The translations under genes and the position numbers were made by a program. 9,682 nucleotides of DNA. It comes from Thiomicrospira sp. UBA5634. Lineage in GTDB: Bacteria > Pseudomonadota > Gammaproteobacteria > Thiomicrospirales > Thiomicrospiraceae. The notes under the pieces were generated by a model. That model did not search any database. It was given only the letters and a program-made list of their open reading frames with translations, and had not been told where the DNA came from. Position 1 is the first letter of the stretch. Every line of letters begins with the position of its first letter. Shown piece after piece: positions 6,830-9,682 of the stretch. Where the stretch lies: the NCBI GenBank assembly GCA_002421475.1, contig DIJW01000234.1, positions 295 to 9,976 of the forward strand, written 5' to 3'.

Positions 6830-6835
6830 GTTTTA

Positions 6836-7303
6836 TTATTGTGCTTGTGGCGCCACGGGTGGTGGTACAACGTTTGGCATTTCATATTTCAGGGTTGGCG
6901 GAACTTGACCTTCTTTACGTTCATGCACTTCAACCACTAAACCACTTTGGGTGACGACATATTGGTCGTCATAAATATGCACGACTTTAAATACCATCGG
7001 ACGAATTTGAATACCGTCTTCTTTTAACGGTTTGCCTTTTGCCATATACATGCCGCAAATAGATGAATTGACCTCTACCTTACCTTGTTGAATTAACTCA
7101 TAATCTTTGTGACTGAGAAGGTTAAGTGAGTTTAGGCGATCATAAAAACGCTTTTTTTCGGCTTCATTTTGTTCGCTGTAATGGACACATAACTGTTGCG
7201 GTTTTACCGTAGATAAATCTTGTGGCGCGTTAAACGTTTGAGCTTGCGCCGACAACGCGGTCAAACTTAATGCCAGTCCGGCGACGTAAAATAAAGGTTT
7301 CAT
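6836..7303 (-). CDS. Small exported protein of unknown function
   Basis: I do not recognise this 155-residue protein. A clear signal peptide (MKPLFYVAGLALSLTALSAQA, cleavage after residue 21) points to the periplasm. The mature part is mixed, with a charged helical stretch (residues about 44-75), two cysteines (39 and 83) that could form a disulfide, a predicted beta-rich segment around VFKVVHIYDDQYVVTQSGLVVEVHER, and a proline-rich tail ending VVPPPVAPQAQ. The frame is open upstream to an ATG at 7333, but I chose 7303 because it starts the signal peptide directly and has GAGG nine bases upstream (about 7313-7316). The gene lies 90 bp downstream of cnoX on the same strand and convergent to the rimK operon. 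Neither neighbour suggests a function. Confidence 0.75.
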   Translation of the reverse strand: MKPLFYVAGLALSLTALSAQAQTFNAPQDLSTVKPQQLCVHYSEQNEAEKKRFYDRLNSLNLLSHKDYELIQQGKVEVNSSICGMYMAKGKPLKEDGIQIRPMVFKVVHIYDDQYVVTQSGLVVEVHERKEGQVPPTLKYEMPNVVPPPVAPQAQ

Positions 7304-7393
7304 AAACATTAGCCTCGAAAGTAGGGGAAACAAATCGTGTTTATTTCAGATTTTTCTAATATGAGTTTGGCATTGTAACAAAACTAAAAAGTC

Positions 7394-8257
7394 TCAATAA
7401 AGGAAGTTTTGTAATTTACGCCGATAGGCTTTTACCAAGTCCGGCGCTTGATCTGCCAGAGTTTCAAACAGTTTAATCAGCGCTTTTTGTGCTGCGCCGT
7501 CTTTAAATCCGCGATCAAGCGCAAACAGTTTTAGCAAGGTTTGCATCGCTTTTTCGTATTCTTGATGAATGACTAAAATGCTGGCAAAACCGTATAACGC
7601 ATCCACATCATTCGGGTTGGTTTGCAGTTTTGTTTGCAAGGTCGCTAAATCATCACTGTGCTGCATGATTTCGGCAAAACTTAAAATGCCGCTAAGCGGT
7701 TTACCTTCTTTTGAGTTTTTAGCTTCATCCGGCAGTTTGTTAAATAATTCGCTGGCTTTATCCAAATGTCCGCTCTGCATATACATTTGCACTAAATCCA
7801 AATGCACCTTGTAGTTGTTAGGGTCAACTTGCGCGGCTTCTGCCAATAAGGCCAGCGCTTGATCAACCTGTCCGGCGGCATAAGCTTGACGTCCTTGCAG
7901 GCGCAAATTGTCAGAAGGGCGTTCAATATGAGCCTCAAGAAAACTACGAAAAACCTGCTCAGGTTGACCACCGGTTTGTTCAGCCACGACTTGGCCTTTT
8001 TTTATCAATTTAAAGGTCGGTACAGAACGCACCGCAAATTGATTGGCGAGTTCGGGGTTTTCATCAATATTGACTTTAGCGAGTAAAAATTGACCGGCAA
8101 ACTCGGCGGCCAGTTTTTCTAAAACCGGCATAACTGCTTTACATGGCGCACACCAAGGTGCCCAAAAGTCGACCAAAACCGGCAGTTGATGAGAGTTATC
8201 CATTACAACTTGTTGAAAGTTCTGTGCATTGACATCGGCGATCAAAGCTTGGCTCAT
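7394..8257 (-). CDS. cnoX: Thioredoxin-TPR co-chaperone CnoX (YbbN)
   Basis: The 287-residue product (284 in E. coli) joins an N-terminal thioredoxin fold (residues 1 to about 110) to a C-terminal TPR region ending YRRKLQNFLY, which matches the E. coli ending YRRQLYALLY. CnoX holds unfolded proteins, forms mixed disulfides with clients under chlorine stress and passes them to GroEL/DnaK. The thioredoxin motif is FWAPWCAPCK with Cys36 and Cys39, and cis-Pro80 is present. E. coli CnoX lacks the full CxxC, so this one may be an active reductase, as reported for some other CnoX proteins. TPR-like units are visible at RLQGRQAYAAGQVDQALALL and the following VHLDLVQMYMQSGHLDKASEL. AGGA lies six bases before the ATG. 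It lies 37 bp downstream of mutS on the same strand. Confidence 0.93.
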   Translation of the reverse strand: MSQALIADVNAQNFQQVVMDNSHQLPVLVDFWAPWCAPCKAVMPVLEKLAAEFAGQFLLAKVNIDENPELANQFAVRSVPTFKLIKKGQVVAEQTGGQPEQVFRSFLEAHIERPSDNLRLQGRQAYAAGQVDQALALLAEAAQVDPNNYKVHLDLVQMYMQSGHLDKASELFNKLPDEAKNSKEGKPLSGILSFAEIMQHSDDLATLQTKLQTNPNDVDALYGFASILVIHQEYEKAMQTLLKLFALDRGFKDGAAQKALIKLFETLADQAPDLVKAYRRKLQNFLY

Positions 8258-8294
8258 GGCGATTCCTACAAATTTAAATATGTTTAGTTAGGTG

Positions 8295-9682
8295 TTAAAT
8301 GAGTTTTTTGAGCTCGTATAGTAAATCGTGCGCCTGTTTGGGCGTCATCTCATCGGGGGAGATGTTTTCGAGTTTGGTTAATATGGGGTGGGGTTCGGCA
8401 AAATTAAAGAGGTCGTACTGAATTTCGTTTTGCTGAACAAGTGTCGGACTTTGCTGTTGTTTGACGTTTTGGTTTTCCAGTTCATGCAAAATCTGTTTGG
8501 CGCGCTGAATAACCGCTTGCGGCACACCGGCTAAAGCCGCCACCTGCAGGCCGTAACTTTGTGAGGCCGCGCCTTCTTGCACTTGATGTAAAAACACAAT
8601 TTTGTCGTGATGTTCTACCGCATCTAAATGAATATTAACCGTGTTGTTATATTTATCGCTCAGGCTGGTGAGCTCAAAATAATGGGTGGCAAACAGACAA
8701 TAGCCCCGAACATTTTGTGCCATGTGTTCAGCAATCGCCCAAGCTAACGATAAGCCATCGAAAGTTGAAGTTCCGCGACCGATTTCATCCATCAAAATCA
8801 ATGACTGTTCGCTGGCATGATGCAAAATGTGTGCGGTTTCGGTCATTTCTACCATAAAAGTCGAGCGCCCGCTGGTGAGATCATCGGATGCACCAATGCG
8901 AGTGAAGATTCGATCTACCGGGCCGATTTGCGCTGATTCAGCCGGTACATAACAGCCAATGTGCGCCAGAATGGCAATTAACGCGGTTTGGCGCATAAAG
9001 GTAGATTTACCGCCCATATTCGGGCCGGTAATAATCTGTAGGCGACGCTGCTCGTTAAAAATACTGTCGTTCGGAATAAACGGTGTATCAGTTAATGCTT
9101 CGACCGTTAAATGGCGTCCTTGTTTAACCACCAGGCCTGGTGCTACGGTTAAAAGCGGGCGGGTGAGGTTAAGTTGTTGTGCTTTAAAAGCAAAATTAAC
9201 TAAAACATCCAGTTCGGCTAAGGCTTGCGCACTGGTTTGTAAGGCTTTAAGTTCGGTATTTAAATCTTGTAACAGTGTTTCATACAGTTGTTTTTCGCGC
9301 GCCAGTGCTTTGTCGCCGGCACTAAGAATTTTGTCTTCAAACGCTTTAAGCTCGGGAATAATGTAGCGTTCCGCACCTTTCAGTGTTTGGCGGCGCACAT
9401 AGTCCAGCGGCACTTGGTCGGCATTGGCGTGGGTGATTTCAATGTAATAACCATGTACGCGGTTATAGCCGACTTTTAAGCTGTTAATGCCGCTGCGTTC
9501 ACGTTCGCGTTGCTCAAGATCCAGCAGGTATTGGCCGGCTTCGTTTTTGAGGTTATTCAGCTCATCCAGCTCGGCATCGTAACCGGCTTTAAAAACGCCG
9601 CCATCACGCAATAACATGGGCGGATTTTCAACAATTGCGCGTTCAAGCATTGCCGCCAAGCCTGGAAATTGGCTAATGCGTT
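8295..9682 (-). CDS. mutS: DNA mismatch repair protein MutS, C-terminal half (5' part outside window)
   Basis: MutS recognises mismatches and recruits MutL. The frame is open to the window edge (residues R-I-S-Q-F-P-G precede [11 protein letters not shown]), so the TTG at 9657-9659 is internal and about 462 residues are visible. The segment covers the lever/clamp ([25 protein letters not shown], split by the clamp insert, [20 protein letters not shown]) and the ABC-type ATPase. Its Walker [10 protein letters not shown] is encoded at 9000-9026, [11 protein letters not shown] follows, and Walker [12 protein letters not shown] has its Asp-Glu at 8784-8789. FATHYFELT and the helix-turn-helix dimerisation end ([17 protein letters not shown]) complete it. 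No mutation is seen in the active sites. It carries a CCAGGCCTGG palindrome. Confidence 0.97.
   Translation of the reverse strand, partial: RISQFPGLAAMLERAIVENPPMLLRDGGVFKAGYDAELDELNNLKNEAGQYLLDLEQRERERSGINSLKVGYNRVHGYYIEITHANADQVPLDYVRRQTLKGAERYIIPELKAFEDKILSAGDKALAREKQLYETLLQDLNTELKALQTSAQALAELDVLVNFAFKAQQLNLTRPLLTVAPGLVVKQGRHLTVEALTDTPFIPNDSIFNEQRRLQIITGPNMGGKSTFMRQTALIAILAHIGCYVPAESAQIGPVDRIFTRIGASDDLTSGRSTFMVEMTETAHILHHASEQSLILMDEIGRGTSTFDGLSLAWAIAEHMAQNVRGYCLFATHYFELTSLSDKYNNTVNIHLDAVEHHDKIVFLHQVQEGAASQSYGLQVAALAGVPQAVIQRAKQILHELENQNVKQQQSPTLVQQNEIQYDLFNFAEPHPILTKLENISPDEMTPKQAHDLLYELKKLI
9129..9142. repeat. 14-bp AGGCCT-centred palindrome inside mutS
   Basis: CACCAGGCCTGGTG is a perfect palindrome containing the exact repeat core. 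On the coding strand it is read within Ala-Pro-Gly-Leu-Val. The corresponding E. coli MutS residues are Pro-Gly-Ile, so the leucine is not strictly fixed by function. Confidence 0.85.

Larger units (their letters stand above)
6788..6835. terminator. Terminator-like bulged hairpin built from two AGGCCT palindromes
   Basis: The arm AAACACC (6788-6794) plus AGGCCTGGT (6798-6806) pairs with ACCAGGCCTGGTGTTT (6818-6833), giving a 16-bp stem with a 3-nt bulge and an 11-nt loop. It is followed on the + strand by TATTATT. It starts at the stop codon of the deacylase gene and could end the rimK operon. The - strand side, serving the convergent small gene, has only a TTTAG tail and would terminate weakly. 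Confidence 0.65.

Noticed and set aside
7372..7377. TACAAT-like -10 on the - strand upstream of the small exported gene
   Set aside because: No acceptable -35 at 16-18 bp spacing; too weak to list as a promoter.
2380..9142. CRISPR array from the repeated palindromes
   Set aside because: Copies are kilobases apart, of different lengths and partly inside genes; there are no regular spacers and no cas genes.
9288..9659. TTG at 9657-9659 as the mutS start, and the + strand open frames here
   Set aside because: The MutS frame continues to the window edge with matching residues, so the TTG is internal; the + frames are shadows of MutS.
1..9682. Known uptake sequences (Neisseria GCCGTCTGAA, Haemophilus AAGTGCGGT), tRNA or rRNA genes, insertion sequences
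   Set aside because: I found no exact uptake words by reading, and no cloverleaf, rRNA-like stretch, transposase or terminal repeats.

Overview
This window looks like chromosomal DNA of a gammaproteobacterium. The order ffh-rpsP-rimM-trmD-rplS matches that of Escherichia coli and its relatives, and the RimK, TrmD, L19, YbbN/CnoX and MutS proteins read as clear gammaproteobacterial homologues. Base composition is moderate, with many TTA/TTG leucine codons. A Thiomicrospira/Hydrogenovibrio-like sulfur oxidiser is my guess at the lineage, but nothing in the window proves the genus.

Layout. Bases 1-2315 (+) hold the 3' end of ffh and the ribosome-biogenesis operon rpsP-rimM-trmD-rplS, which has its own likely promoter near 272-300 and ends in a strong bidirectional hairpin terminator at 2338-2367. 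Bases 2433-3479 (-) encode an exported PgaB-like polysaccharide deacetylase convergent with rplS. A short divergent spacer (3480-3548) starts a tight four-gene + strand operon (3549-6789): a membrane-anchored Bax-like glucosaminidase, a retropepsin-like 'ATP-dependent zinc protease' (DUF785/RimB family), the glutamate ligase RimK, and an M14-type AstE/AspA-like deacylase. Convergent with it on the - strand are an unrecognised small exported protein (6836-7303), the thioredoxin-TPR chaperedoxin CnoX/YbbN (7394-8257) and the C-terminal half of mutS (8295 to the window edge).

How the genes work together. The first block couples protein targeting (SRP), small-subunit maturation (RimM, S16), tRNA m1G37 modification (TrmD) and L19. 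The second block pairs a ligase that adds glutamate to proteins (RimK) with two hydrolases, which suggests a writer/eraser module; this is inference. CnoX and MutS are maintenance functions.

Most unusual signal. A perfect 10-bp palindrome, CCAGGCCTGG, occurs five times in 9.7 kb (about 0.009 expected by chance in random sequence). It is extended to 46 bp and 18+12 bp palindromes in the window's two convergent intergenic spacers. Two more copies lie inside rimK and mutS, and a one-base variant lies in ffh, always read as Pro-Gly-Leu. This resembles a genome-wide repeated palindrome such as cyanobacterial HIP1, or an uptake or nucleoid-binding site, and is the best candidate here for something undescribed.
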